Below are positions 12,252 to 25,300 of a stretch of DNA of 64,000 nt, one piece after another. The stretch is taken from the NCBI RefSeq assembly GCF_949628265.1, contig NC_088787.1:22682501-22746500 (forward strand), written 5' to 3'. Every line of letters starts with the position of its first letter. Position 1 is the stretch's first letter. The translations under genes and the position numbers were made by a program. The notes beneath the pieces were generated by a model that saw only the letters and a list, made by a program, of their open reading frames with translations, searched no databases and was not told where the DNA came from. The stretch is from Cloeon dipterum (Eukaryota; Arthropoda; Insecta; Ephemeroptera; Baetidae).

Positions 12252-13157
12252 GAAACGATTGAGCAATTTTTCAACCTTCAATAAAACGTTTCTCGTCTCT
12301 TTTCGCTCGACGAGCGCCTGAGAGTCTGCAGGGACAGTTCCTCTTCCTCTTCCGCAGAGCAACCAAAACAGAAAACAATTGGACTGGATGACGCAGAAAC
12401 GTAGTAGAATTTTCGACGCGAGCGCCACTGTCGTAGTGGTGTCTAAATCTGAATCAATTTATATTTTCATGGAAAATAATCTCACGCTGGTCTATCTGGG
12501 CTCACTGTGCAAGACCTCTTGTAATTATCATGTTGAAACTTTGTTATGTAGCCTAAAATTTAGTTCGGCAAAAACTCTGCCAGATCACATGGCACACACA
12601 ATAATAATTTTGTTTCTTTTCGTGGAAACTCCTAAAAGGCAAACAAATGCAAATTTGAAGTTACAAAAAAATTACAATAAAATTAATATGAAATTAAAAT
12701 CTGGGGTTATAAGGAATCCAGAAAAAATTAATATTAAAATTAGGTTGATAATTAATTATAAGATATTGGCGTACTACCAAATAATAATTATAAAATTTAC
12801 TTGGGTTCTATGATTGCAGCTTTTATTCAAAATACAAAAAGACAGAACTGGTCGAGCATTATTGTCCCAATCATACTAAAAGGTTTTGCGAATCACATGA
12901 TAGCAAATATTTTATTAAATATAAAACGACATCAACATCCAGCGTGGAATGACTTGACTATTAAATGTTTATGCAGTAATCTCCTAAGGTCACCTCTATT
13001 CTTGTATTATGGCAAATTAAAATAGATCACAAACCAAATTACTTTGGAACATACAGCATCACACAACATGAACAATATATTCGTTATAATAATTGTACGC
13101 ACACTTTACACACTTAATAAGCCCTGGTAAAATGTCCTGGTCCTTTGTTTGTCACAT
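12252..13157. other. Dcp2 5' UTR/promoter and Use1 3' region
   Basis: Head of Dcp2 and tail of Use1, both minus-strand. The sequence just above the Dcp2 ATG is open in frame without an upstream ATG, consistent with 5' UTR. Around 12640-12830 it is strongly AT-rich, and minus-strand AATAAA candidates near 12820 could end Use1. No other gene seen. Confidence 0.4.
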
Positions 13158-14460
13158 TTAGTAGCTCTTTTTCTTCATCAACTTCATGAAGAGCACCATG
13201 GCAATAAACACCGAGATGACCACGATGATCATCAGCCAGAGCCAACATTTGCACGCCCGCTTGCTGTGCTCTTGCAGCTTATCTGACTCGGTTTTCAGGC
13301 GCGCAGTGTTTTGATCTGACAATGATTGTGACTGCTCTGCAGCCTGAAACAAAGAAAAGTTAAAACTTTTATTTCTCTAATATTGTTTTAATAAAAGATA
13401 ACTAATTGAAATTTTTAATTAAAAAGTATATCATGGCGTTCCATTAAAGAATTGCTAGCACACAATGTAGATTTAACTTATTTCAATTTAAAGCAAATGA
13501 ATAGTATTTTTTAAACCCTAGAGCAAATAATGACAAATTAAAGAAATAATTCTAAATTGTATTAAAGTAAATAATGATGGTAAATAGTTTGAGGCTTTCC
13601 AATTTTTCGTCAGAGGAAAATATGAAATACTTTGTTTAAGAGCAAGAAAATAAAATGGAAAAATTGTGCAATCAATTACTTTTATGTCCTTTTTGATGAT
13701 TGAATTAGCAAGAATGGTTTGCTCTTTCAAATTTTTAGTCAGTGACAGCATGTCGTCAGCGATTTTCTCCTGCATGGAGTGGTGGTACTTGAGCAGAGCG
13801 TCCATGTCGTCGCCTGTTGTTGACTGTCGGGCAGACCTTTGACGGACTCCCGAGTCTAAAATTTGGTTTTTATCTCATTTTAAACTTGCCAGTAAAATGA
13901 TAATACCTTTTTCTGTCTGGAAAAGTTGCTCCTTTAGTTCGCTTGTATACTTGGCCCTCGTCTTTTGTTGAATTTCAGTTGTAAAGTCTGAGCCAGAAGA
14001 ACTAGAGCTATGGGAGACCAGTTGGGAAGCTGCCACCTTCTCAGGAACAGTGGGCTGCAATGCAAAATATTGAATAATACAAATGCTGGAATAAAAAGAA
14101 TATTTTTTTCATTACCAGTTGATCCGCCATTCGAAGGTTTTTCAAGAATTTCACCCTTTTTGAGTATTCAGCCATCTGTTCCTCACTGGCTTTTCTGTAG
14201 AAAATAATTTGGTACAAATTAGGCTGATTTAAATCAAGTTTAGCTTACGCTGGGTGTTTTTCCAGGTCTGTAAACATGTCCTCCAAAGCAGAGATGTACT
14301 GCAGAAATTCATATTCGCGGTTATTCAAAAGCTCTTTCAAAAATCAACTTGTCAATACTTTGTCCAATCTCCAGCTCGATTTTGTGTCATCGTCTTTGGC
14401 CAGTTGTTCACATTGGTTCAGCAGCCGACGAAAATTTATTTCGAGTCTCGTGATACTCAT
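13158..14460 (-). CDS. Use1: Vesicle transport protein USE1 (ER Qc-SNARE)
   Basis: USE1 is the Qc-type SNARE on the ER that works with syntaxin 18, Sec20 and Sec22b in retrograde Golgi-to-ER fusion. Six exons: 14460-14359, 14298-14249, 14194-14116, 14054-13907, 13855-13680, 13343-13158; 741 nt, 246 residues, phases consistent. The N-terminus MSITRLEINFRRLL and the block WRLDKYISALEDMF match the family. A low-complexity Ser stretch (SHSSSSSGSD) leads to the SNARE helix, which includes MQEKIADDMLSLTKNLKEQT and LKTESDKLQEHSKRACKCW. A C-terminal transmembrane segment, WLWLMIIVVISVFIAMVLF, then a basic tail KLMKKKSY anchors it with the N-terminus cytosolic. Human USE1 is 259 residues. Intron 1 is only 60 bp. 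A plausible 5' UTR intron lies upstream (donor at 14731, acceptor at 14507). Confidence 0.95.
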
Positions 14461-16076
14461 GTTGGCCAAATTTCCTTTGTCAACGCCAAGATTGAAACGT
14501 CCAACACTAAAAAGGAGAAGCCTGATAAGCCTGTGAAAGACAAAATATTCTAATTAAGAGGTTGTCCAACAACGTCACGGGCAAAACATTAAAATTACAA
14601 AACAAATCCCTTGAACAGAAAAATTAGCCAGTATAAATTGGTGGAAATTTAAAAGAAAATCAAAAGAGACAGTGCAATGTAGTCAACAAGGGCAAAAACT
14701 GAAGGCAGACATTGCGAAAAACAGAATTTACCTGAGTTTTCCTCCAGTCGAAGTTGATTAAAGCATTAAAATAATAATCTAGCTGCCAATAACTTTGATC
14801 GTCTGCCCGTCGTCTCGCTAGATATCAACACGATACACGAACACAAACAAGCGCAGCAAAAGCAAAGCACGCAACGGCGCATGAGCACCGCGGTCGAGCC
14901 TCCGCCCTCGGATTATCGTTTATCAGGGGGTTTATCCCAGGGGGAGGGTGGAGATGTTATTTCATACGCACGCTTTTATGTTATATTGTGTTTATATACG
15001 AGCTTACGATAAAGCGCACTGATAATTTGCTTAGAATTTTACAAATTTTACCATTATTGATTTAAAAATCTGGAAGCCAAATTCGCACCATTGTTTTAAT
15101 GGGACAATCTATTGTAGAAAATAATAATAATAATTTTATTTATCATTTTTCTACTTTTTTAACGAGCATTGTAATAATGTTATTGATTAAGAGAGTTGCC
15201 AGCAAATTATGCATTGATATGTAATTGTATCAATTAATTATACTATTCATTACTCAAACATTGCTGTTTAAAAAAATTTGATAAAATTGATAAAATTGTC
15301 CTATGAAATCCTTCGGAATGGATAGACTAAGCGTATCAAAATATTTCAGAAAAGATGATATAAGTTTGATCATTTACATATTTTCTACAATTATTCTAAT
15401 CTCCATGCAGGGCTATTTTTTGTCTCTTCTGGACTTTTTTCTCAGCATCCGTGAAGCGCAGGCATACACGCAGATATATAGCAGATCAAATCCAATCGGA
15501 TACAAGCTTTTTAAAAATTAAAATAGCAAAATCTTATTAGCGACGGTTGATGAGAAGTGCAGTGTAGTTCAAAAAGGCATTTTCATTGTTTAGTTTGACT
15601 TCTGAAACAGTCTATATAATGTAATTGTCTGAAAGTGGTTGCTTGGAGGGTGCGTTTAGATTTTCGCGGGCTTCTATCTGAAATTTTACTGCTTTGTGCA
15701 GCATCGACGAGCGGAAGTAAATGCAAAGGCGCATGCGTTGCGCGTTCTAAACTTAAAGAAAGATGGGTCCATTTCCTTTGCCAAATACGTGAATTTGTCT
15801 GCAAAAACGCTGCTCCTCTTACGACCGCCTGAAGAACACACTGCTTGCGTAGCCAGCTTGTATTGCCGAATTTCGGGCCAACCGAGAATCGGTGCCTTGG
15901 TCAATCCTAGTGCAGCGAGTGAGGCGAAAAAGTCACAGACAATAGCGGCACAAACCTGTGCGAAGGTAAATTTGGCGGCAATAACACTCACTTAGCATGG
16001 CTAATTTTGGCTTGTTTTCGAGCAGATACTTCAGCCCACGTGTGGCAGCCCACCAAACAGGTCATCCACGTCGATC
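14461..16076. other. Divergent 5' region shared by Use1 and PHF12
   Basis: The two genes are transcribed away from each other. On the Use1 side a UTR exon probably lies above a GTAAAT donor at 14731. On the PHF12 side a TTTTCGAGCAG acceptor just before 16026 suggests a leader exon carrying the ATG. The GC-richer block at 15640-16000 has overlapping open frames of about 100 codons on both strands with no family resemblance, more likely leader/promoter than protein. About 14940-15560 is plain AT-rich sequence. Confidence 0.4.
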
Positions 16077-19000
16077 ATGGACAAATTGGACTTCGATTTC
16101 GACGCGAACGGAGGCTTGATGCCCGTAAGTTTGGCCTTCTCAGCCGATATTGTTGTAAAATGGCGGCCGAATTTTCTCTTATTGTGTGGTTTCTGGCATT
16201 TTGCACTGATTCCTGGGCACCCGACTCTTTGCTAGTTTTGCTGGGCACGCAGGGTGAAACCCCGCTACTCGCGGTTGTGGTTTCCATTGAAAATCGCAGT
16301 CTATAACATGGATGGATAAAGAAATCAACAATAAATGATCACTCTAAGCACACACATAACATTTAACTTTGGTCGTGACGAGAGAGGCTATCATAATAAG
16401 CAGTTTATTAGGACTGTGTAGGCTACAGCTCTAGTTACCGCAGGTTCGGTGTTCTTTTAACTCTCATTCCTAATTCATTGTGTAGTTTTCAAACTTCACT
16501 CTGAGTGCATTTCTTTTCACTTTATTGATAAAAGCTCGTGTGTATTTTTTCACTCGCTTATCAAGGTTTTTTATGCATGGCTCCTCAGCCGCTTGCGCAT
16601 CCTCTGTAACTGAAATGTGTTGTTTTGCAGCAAATTCAAGCTCTGATAGCTCCTCCTGTCAGCGAAGAGAAAGGCAAGAAAAAAGAAACAAAACACCCTT
16701 ACTATAGACGACCAGGCAAGGGTCACAACCATGATTGCTGCGACTCTTGCGGCGAAGGTGGCGACTTGTTGTGCTGCGACAAGTGCCCAGCCTCGTTCCA
16801 CCTTCTTTGCCAGTATATATATCAGCATTTGTATTTGATTGAAGTTGCTAATTGAGAATTTCCTCCAGCGACCCTCCCCTAGACGAGGATGACATACCCA
16901 CAGGCATGTGGCTATGCCACAGTTGCAAATATAATGCTCAGGTAGAAGTCTTGATTTTCTGGTGTTGAATCTGACTGAACTAGTGAATTTTCACTTGCAG
17001 AACACAACTCAGAGTACAAAAAGCACAGACAGGTTAAAAAAGGATCGAACAGAGAGCCCTGCAACGTCAAAATCGTCCACGCCTGTTCCGTTCTCTGATA
17101 GTGTTGGCTCGAGACTGTCAAGAAGGAGGGATTCAGAACAGGGAAACTCAACAGATTCCCGAGATTTGGCTTCCACCGAGACACCATTCGAAGCAGAGGC
17201 CCTCAACGTCAGCGCCAGATGTGAGCAGCCTCTGGAAACGTTGATCAAGGCAGCAACCCAGTTGAACCCAAAAGAGTTTGAATTGCCTTATCAATACTTG
17301 GAGCCAATCCCCTTACCGGGAACAGAGAAATGTATGCATCCCACAGAAAAATTGAAAATGTCACTCATCGCAATAATTGTTTACAGTTACATCGAGAAGA
17401 GGGAAGAGCAAACGAAAGCCGCACGAACTGGACAATGGTCTTGTACCCTTACCAGCAAAACTCTGCCATGGGTGCCACAAGTAAATAACAATTATTCAAT
17501 CAAAAGCTTCAACTAATTTCTCAAACAGGAGTTGTCGAGTGGCCTCTCTATTAGCTTGCGACTACTGTCCACTGCTCTTCCACCTGGACTGTCTGACTCC
17601 TCCGCTGACCACCGTCCCAAGTGGCAGGTGGATGTGTCCAGCTCATCCCAACCATAGTGTCGTAAGACCTAAAATCAGTTAACCGCTCGGTTTCACTAAG
17701 AATCTTGATTCAGGACCAGAAATTGCTTCAATCTTGTGGGGCGACTGAAAGACTTCGCCTGTGGGATCGGTATTGCACCGCGCCAGTTGACCCAGAAGCG
17801 GTGAAGATTGATTTCCTGCGACACTCGAGAATTTCTCAAAGTATACCTAGAAAAAGAGTTCCCAGAGTGAAACTCAACCACAAAAATACTGCAAAGGTGA
17901 GTTTCCTGGTTCAGTCCTAGAAAATTTTAGAGGTCTCAGTCAGCCGCACCACGCCAGCCAGTTAATATTTGGTCTCATGGTCAGCTGCTACTAAAGCTTA
18001 TTTGCCAGAGAGAAAAATTGATCTCCGGTAAAGGGCCAAAAAGTACTAGATAACTTGACTTTTAAATATTGCCAGCCACGCAGCATAAATGCTCAGCTGC
18101 CACTACTACTTTTAAATTAGGCTTAAGCGTTAAGCGGTCTAGCTCTGCCTCATACGTATATACGCGGCTGAGAGCTCAAGAAAATGGCCACGTTTTAGCA
18201 AGAAGCTGTCAAATCAATTAATCAATTGACCTGTAATTAAAAGCATTCTTTGCTAACCTTTTATTCAACGCGCTTACTAACACTGATTTTTCGCTCAGGT
18301 ACCTGAGGCGGTGCGCCAACACTACTTGAATCCCCAACCCTTGGTCCCTCAAGGCTGCCCTGTTCCTGCGATGCCACTTCCAGGTGATATGATTCCCAAG
18401 GAATCTACAAAAGAGGAGCAGGAGCTGGTTAGTTTCTATTAAATATAATCATTTCAAGCGTTACTATTGGTATTTTCCAGTGGCTGGCAAGTGTTTTGTC
18501 ACTTCAAAATAGCATCGCGTCACATTTAAGCCAAACTAGCAAGGAGATGACAAAATTGAAAGGCCCCCAGGGTGACACAAAACCGCCACTGCTTAGCAAT
18601 GGAGGCCTCAGCAACGGGGACATCTGCAATGGTGACTATGACATGGACAAGCGGAGGGTCCGAGGGTGAGTAGCTGCGAATGTCTCATTCTAGCTGTTTG
18701 CTCATCTTGTTGGTGTGCAGTGCGAGCTACGCGTCAGGCCAGTCAAGCAAATTGGCAGCACTATTGCAAGAAGATGTTTTCACAGGGAAAATGTCAGGTA
18801 TGTTGCTGGAATGATCTGATGCTATTAATAAAGCTCAATTGACCCTGAAAAATTTAATGGAAAAACCAAGTAGCTAGTAGGTTTAACTTCCCAGAGTTGC
18901 GATTCTTACATAATTGACTTCTTTGCCTGAACCTTTTGATATATCTAACAAAAAATCTTGATTTCACAGATCTGGACCAGCTTGACGAATCGCTAATTCG

Positions 19001-20851
19001 GGCACTGGCATTGCAACGGTTACAAGAGATAAAATCAAGGACGTCGGCCCACACGATTGCTAAGCCAAGCGTGCAGCTTGCACCCTGCATATCACGTCCT
19101 CTCTCTAACATCTATGTGCCGACTAGTTTGCCGGCCAAAGCGACCATATACCCAGTGATTGCGTGCAAAGTGCGGAAGGAACTGGCGCACCTGATGACCT
19201 TGCGACAGCTCTCCATAGGGTTGGGTAACAACGTCGACATAGATCTCTCTAAGTATGGCCACTGCAACTATGTCTCGCCGCTCCATGCACTCATTTTCTA
19301 TGACAATGTAAGTGGAACTAATTTTAAGAAAAAAGCCAAACAGATGTATGTATTAGGTTTGCACAATCGCACCACCATTCTTTTAACCAGCTTGCATTTT
19401 CAGGCAGAGTAAAATATTAAAACTTAAAGATATGTTTTTACTAAAATACTGTTAATCTTAAATGTGTATAGTTCTTAAAACATCTCTCTTCTACATTTTC
19501 ATGTTCTGTACTGTTATCACGTCCCCTATTGATGAATTTTGGGAAAGTTGATGCCTGATTAACGTATAAAGGAATAAATTGGAAAAGAAGACTGATTAAA
19601 AAAACACTACCATATCAGAGATTTTTGAAAAAAAAATCGGCGATTTCTTGGTGCGATTATTGCAATCTTTGATTTTTGAGTCCTTAAAAATTATAAAGTC
19701 TATTACCACCTGTAAATTTACTGTAGTAAAAAATGACAATCGTCCATCACAGTGCCAACTAATTTTGTTTGCAGAGCACAAAGGAATATGAATTAATCAA
19801 CTACAGTGAGCATGGCACTGCCATCGACAGTATTTTTTATTGCATTGAAGAGAGCGTTATCGAGCCTTACCAACCACCGCAACCAAGCTACAATCCAAGA
19901 GACCCTCCGCTCACTGTTGGTGCTAGAAAAATTTTGACAGCAAGGCGGAGAAAGTAAGCACATTTGACTTAACTAGACCATAAGATGAATAGCATCTTTT
20001 AAAAATTATTAATTACTCATTCCGATCAGATTTGAAATAACAGCAAAAAACTACGCTGTCTTAAGCGCATTGCTGAGTCTAATATGACTTTTGGCTTAAC
20101 AGAGATACAATGCGTCATTAGTGACGTCATTATTGCTTCAAATTTGCTCTCCACACTTAAGTGCTAATTAGAGAGTAAAATTAATTACATCAACCATATT
20201 ATCATTAACTCGTAAAAAAGCACCTACCTTGCCAGAAAACATTAGTTAGCTAGAGTTAAATTGCATTGATGGATTAACTTATTCAAGTACCATGTCTTTA
20301 TTTTTTCCAAATAAATTTTATTATTTATGTCCTCGAATAGGGCAAATAACTTATATCTACCTAAAATGCTAAAGAATTGGTAATATTTTCACAAATGTGA
20401 TATTCTTTTCAATTCTTTCGTCCAAGTTATGATTTTAAAACAGGGTTTCAATAGTGTTAATGTATTCTTACTATTTCTACTTCAAGATGGAAATGCCTGA
20501 GTCAAGCATCGCAAGAGGAACCTGAGGAAGGAAAGCTCAAATCGCTGATTTCGGCCTACGAAGAGATCCCAGATGACGAGGCGAAAAAAGAAGCAGAAGA
20601 GTCAAGAATTAGAAGAAGAGTTAACTCGCTGCAGGTATTTATAATGACATGCGTTTGACATTCCCTCGCAACTAATTGCTTTATGTTTTTAGGGGAAATG
20701 CAACTGCAACTCAAAGAGATTGGAAAACTTAAAAGCACAAGGTCCTGGCTGGGAAGGCTCAGCACTCCTCAAGCACGGGTCGCACTTGAAATTTGGCTGT
20801 TTGCATTTTGTCTTCGCGCGTTTGCGGCCAGCTGAGGAATCAGTTTATTAA
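16077..20851 (+). CDS. PHF12: PHD finger protein 12 (Pf1), Sin3/HDAC co-repressor subunit
   Basis: PHF12/Pf1 links MRG15 and Sin3-HDAC in a chromatin complex that acts over transcribed genes. Fourteen exons: 16077-16124, 16631-16812, 16869-16941, 17001-17331, 17387-17480, 17529-17661, 17714-17896, 18299-18427, 18481-18665, 18721-18797, 18970-19307, 19775-19953, 20487-20634, 20693-20851; 2259 nt, 752 residues, phases consistent. The N-terminus (GGLMP, then QIQALIAPP) matches vertebrate PHF12. PHD1 is at about 50-100 ([32 protein letters not shown]). Basic/Ser-rich linker. PHD2 is at about 235-285 ([33 protein letters not shown]). The C-terminal part from about 550 is FHA-like ([47 protein letters not shown]). 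Human PHF12 is longer (about 1000), mainly in the linker. Intron 4 is only 55 bp; a long frame runs through it but loses the homology. Confidence 0.95.
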
Positions 20852-21036
20852 GAGAACTTAAATGTGTGTACACCACTGTCTGGGTTTCCTTGTGTACAGA
20901 TTGAAAAACAAAGTACAACCTGATAGTTGTGAGTAGATCATAACAGATGGCGCCTATTTACATGGTTATTTTTTACTTGACAATGTAAAATAATTATGAA
21001 AATTGATTTTTACGAAATCTCAGTAAAACTACTCGC

Positions 21037-21042
21037 AATAAA
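21037..21042 (+). terminator. Polyadenylation signal candidate, PHF12
   Basis: First AATAAA downstream of the PHF12 stop codon; a second lies at 21220-21225. Confidence 0.45.
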
Positions 21043-21330
21043 TTCATTGGATTGCTGGCGGGCGCCAAATACTAAAAGTAATAACTACTGTACTTTTTTA
21101 TTGCAACGCTATGGACAAAGGAATTACTCAAATTATTGATTGTGTCAAGTCTTGAATGTTGCTGTTTTCGCAGCGTGTAACTCCTCTTTTGTAAATGTTT
21201 CCAAGAGATTTTCTAATTAAATAAATTTAGAAAACAGCTATTTATATTTTAAGTCCTCTTTCATTCACAAGCTTGCACGGTGTATGAAATAGAAAATAAT
21301 AATAATAATATTTCGGCAAAGAACGAAATA

Positions 21331-21336
21331 TTTATT
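21331..21336 (-). terminator. Polyadenylation signal candidate, NDUFA4
   Basis: Minus-strand AATAAA about 140 bases after the NDUFA4 stop codon. Confidence 0.5.
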
Positions 21337-21475
21337 TACATTTCGGAATTAAAAAGAAGTCAAACAGATACTCGAAGAAGGCCTCGAGTTTTTGAATTTC
21401 AACGGCAGCTGAACTATGGAGATTCATGGAAAATTTCTCATAACCTAATCCATTAACTAAATAGTCTCGACCAAT

Positions 21476-22308
21476 TTAGAATTTGGGAGCGGGGCTCTCA
21501 ATCTTGGAATAATCTCTGATTGGCGAGTAGAACTGCAACAACAATGTTCAACATTAGCAAATCGCTCTGTCGTCAGAATATGATTGGGAGCAAACCTTGT
21601 ATTGCTTGTTGGCAAACTCCTGGTTGGGCAGGGGGTTAGTGTTCCTGTTCCACGTAACATCAGGGTTGCGGGTGGCAAGGCGCAAAATATAGTAGACAGC
21701 GCCAGCAGTTCCGACTCCAATACACAAAAACAGAGGGATCAGCTGAAAAATCGAAAAAACAAAATTACAGTCGTTTGGTTTTCATCGCGTTTGATTGATA
21801 AAATATCATTATGTTTGTTTCATCCAGGTGATCAAACAAAGCAGAATAAGATAGAGAACGGATCAAGAGATTACGTCCTTATCAAGTCATCGCACACATA
21901 TTTGGAAAAATCTTCCAAGTAAGTCAAGTATCTACGCAATGTTGAAGGTCCCATTATGTACGTAATTATGATACAGATGTATTGCGCTGTAGCTGCAGTC
22001 CTATTATGAATAATTACAATTTCCAATTGCAGAAACTGCAGACTGCAAAATTAACTTAACGAAATATTAAATTCATTGAAATTAAAACCCGGAAAAGTAT
22101 GAAAAACTTGAAATCTGCAAATAAAAGGAAAAATTTAACTATGATATCGCGCTGCGGTGCGCAGGAACGTATACAAGACCTGCTGGTTGTTAATTGAGCT
22201 ATTAAAAATCTTTAAAGGACCCAAATTCCTATGTTTCATCTGTCTGCGTGTGTGCTGCAAACTTACGGAAGGGTGTTTCTTCATTCCAGCTAAGCTGAGA
22301 CCCTGCAT
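21476..22308 (-). CDS. NDUFA4: NDUFA4 / COXFA4, cytochrome c oxidase-associated subunit
   Basis: A small inner-membrane protein of mitochondria, first assigned to complex I and now regarded as a subunit associated with cytochrome c oxidase. Three exons: 22308-22267, 21742-21596, 21532-21476; 246 nt encoding 81 residues, the same length as human NDUFA4. The N-terminus MQGLSLAGMKKHPS is followed by one transmembrane segment (LIPLFLCIGVGTAGAVYYIL), then the conserved tail block RNPDVTWNRNTNPLPNQEF, ending YSKIESPAPKF. No cleavable presequence is evident, as usual in the family. The first intron starts GTAAGT right after the Ser-14 codon. Confidence 0.95.
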
Positions 22309-25300
22309 TTTGCCTTTTTGGTGGGTTACCTCAGGTGAAAACTCGAAAAGATGTCGGCGGACGAGAACGACACAGCTGGGAAAGAAAATCGACTATGGGA
22401 ATGGATCTGTGCTTCTTGGTAGGGCATTGAAAGGTGGCTAGAATGAAACAGAATTACCGCGAAATTTGAATGCTTGGTGTCCCTCTTAATTGTGTTTTAA
22501 AGTTACGCGGCTCTCCCTCCATCCATTTCATACTTATTACTTGGTAGGTATTGACTGCCGCTTAAGAGGACAGGATGACCATGTTGGTACTTGGAAAGGA
22601 GCTGGTCTTAATTTCTTAATTTTGTTTAGTCAGTCTATCTAGGTCTAGAGACTAGGTCTTGTTATCTGATTCAAAAATAAAAATTCATTTTATATAATGA
22701 GGTGTCAAAATAATTTAACAATACTTTTTAGTGCAATTTTATTTTACACAAAAAGTTAAGTTGTTTGTAAAATTTACCATTATCTACTTTTCTCCTTTCC
22801 GCGCACCCAAGAAGCTGAAGCTGGCTGTCAGTAGTATTGAAAATTGACTACAGAGGGCTATTTTAGTAAAATTCATCTCGAATGAATTAGATTCTGCTGC
22901 AATGAGAGCAAACACACGCGCAGATATAGAAAAATAGCGATGGGCTGAAATATAAATAATAATAATGAAATTTAATATTGTCCGAAATAAATTACGATGA
23001 AAATAGATATGTATAATTTTGACAGTAAATTGGTAAATAATGAAACACATTTGTTTTTAATGCATAATTTGGCTCGAGTCTGTTCCTATTCATAGTCTCA
23101 TTAAAAGTTTAAAAACATCAATTTAATGAGTTTGATATATTAGTATATTAATAAACGCTATCAAAAATAATAAAGTATTACGCAAAACAAAAATCTCATA
23201 TAAAAAAGTTAAAGATTGAATAAATTTCCAGTTTCCAGAGTCGTCTGCATTGCTTTCGGCCAGCAGACCTTTATTATATTAAGTATCTTTGTATTGATAA
23301 GCAAAACGATTTCAAGTGTGATAACGAGGAAGCGTACATTTCATTTGAAACAATATAATTTAAAATTTAAAAACAAATTGTTTCCTTTCGATGATAAAAA
23401 TCAAAATTGACGCCGCACTGAGTTGTTTTGGACGAAATGCTAAAAACTGTTTGTAGTATAAAGCATCGGGGAATTAAAAAGAAAATAGGGCATCACAGAT
23501 CACAGCGTAGACTCTGTTTCATAAGAACCATTTTACAAGCCAATATGGTCTTCGTTTAATGCAGTGAGAGTGTTATCGCGACGCTCGCATTGGGAGACAG
23601 CATTTTGATTCGGTTCTTAAAGCAGCTTCCTATAAAACAGTCTCGAAAAGCGAAGGGAGCAGCCTAATTCTTTATACGGCGGTGAACGCGTATTTTCATA
23701 ATATAATATAAACGGATGCTGCATGGAAGCTGCTCGGCAATAATGTTAAAAGGAATATAAATTTTTAGTGTTGTAATAAAAAGAGCGCCCGTTTTAGTGG
23801 TGAGAGAGGGAAAAGGATTATTCCTCGCCCGCCGCCCGAACGATGCGGTGCGGCCTGGCCCATGAAATGACTGTGTCTGCCGCGCGACTCGACTCGACTC
23901 GCACTCTTTGTCCCGATACAGGAAAGCTCTAGAATTAATATAATATAGAGCTGCAATAAATGTGTGCAAATTGTGATTGACTGCGTGTAAAATTTGGCAT
24001 TTTTGACCCTAACGTTTTTTTCTGCAGAAAGGTCGAGGAAGAAATAATGAAGTTGTAAAAATAAAACGAGATTTATTTCGGAAAGGATATAAATATAAAC
24101 ACGATAAACAAATAAATGAAAGAAGCGAGGAAATTGGAATTTTCTTGACTCGTTAATGCGAAAAATAAAAATTTGGATTTTCAGTGGACTTTTATGATTT
24201 GGAGTGCTACAAGAAAACTGCAACACATCTTAACGAGTCATGATCACGAAATTCATATTTAAATTATCATCAAATCTGATTGATTTGCCTACAGCTAACC
24301 AAAGATAACTCGAAAATAAGACAAAATTAATACAACAAACAATTCTCGAATCTTCTTCTTCAAATGTGGAATTTTGCTTTAAAATTCACTAGAAACGTTT
24401 GATTTTTCTTAAGAGTCAATGGTAATTGAACAGAAAATTCCAGCTCTTTAGTGGAACCATTTTTGACAATTTTTAGTAGTTATTATTGTTCTCCGAAGGG
24501 CTAAACAACATTAAATTATATTAAAGAGGAATTAATGTAATCAAGGAATATGATTTTGAGTTCATGTATTCTCTAGAAAAAAAACTATATATGTATATTC
24601 GGCCAAAAAATATACTTAAAACTTAACATTAAATTGAAATTGCAATTGATTTGATTCTTATTACTATGTAGTTTTTTTTTGCTCTTTTTATCCCTGTCCT
24701 CTCGGACCGGGAAGGGCGCGCACTGCACTAGCACGAATGCTGAAACCCGGGTCCCAATAACACACGGATAACATGGGCGCACCAGGCCGCACAGGGACCC
24801 AGCCCACTCAAGGGCCACTTGCCTCCGCACCGAGGACTGCATTGAAACGCTAGACATTCGTCCCGTGAAGCCAAATCACGCATGCTGGAAAGGTGCAAAC
24901 CAGCAAGTAGCGAGTCGGCGCCGTGCGCCTCCCAGCCCGTTGAGCAATTTGAGTATTTCGAGTCACTAAACTAACCACTTTTTGCCATCTCTAACATTAG
25001 GTAGCCAGTATTAGAACTCCGAATTGCTCAAATATCTCCCATTGCTTTGAAACTCCTGAGAGTGCCTTCACAATGCGAGCCAACGGGCTGGTTTAGTTAC
25101 AAAAAGCATTTTTAGAAATTCTTATAACCACATTATAAGCTGCAGAGTATCAGTGATTTTAGAAAACAAGGTTTTTTCCTCACAGATATTCACATCCCAA
25201 GTTAATTTCCGCGCAGAATACAGCCATTCATTAATTTAAAAAAACACTTACAAACAGTTTTGGCTGATATTTAAAATTAAAAAATTGGTCATAATTTTCA

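Larger units (their letters stand above)
20852..21475. other. Convergent 3' ends of PHF12 and NDUFA4
   Basis: PHF12 poly(A) candidates AATAAA are at 21037-21042 and 21220-21225 (plus). The NDUFA4 candidate is at 21336-21331 (minus). The two transcripts therefore end tail-to-tail about 100 bp apart, or overlap if the later signal is used. A CTCF-like AACAGATGGCGCC is at 20942-20954 in the PHF12 3' UTR. Confidence 0.5.

Noticed and set aside
15686-15995. About 100-codon frames on both strands upstream of PHF12
   Set aside because: Opposite-strand frames in a GC-richer promoter/leader block with no family resemblance; both cannot be real and neither is convincing.
17001-17516. Single long PHF12 exon reading to the stop near 17516
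   Set aside because: Homology shifts frame after PGTEK; splicing out 17332-17386 restores the conserved [15 protein letters not shown] block, so the long frame is an artefact of a short intron.
24926-25100. Inverted CCAGCCCGTTG / CAACGGGCTGG pair, possible MITE
   Set aside because: Only 11 bp match at the ends, the internal matches are shuffled in order, and no target-site duplication was found.
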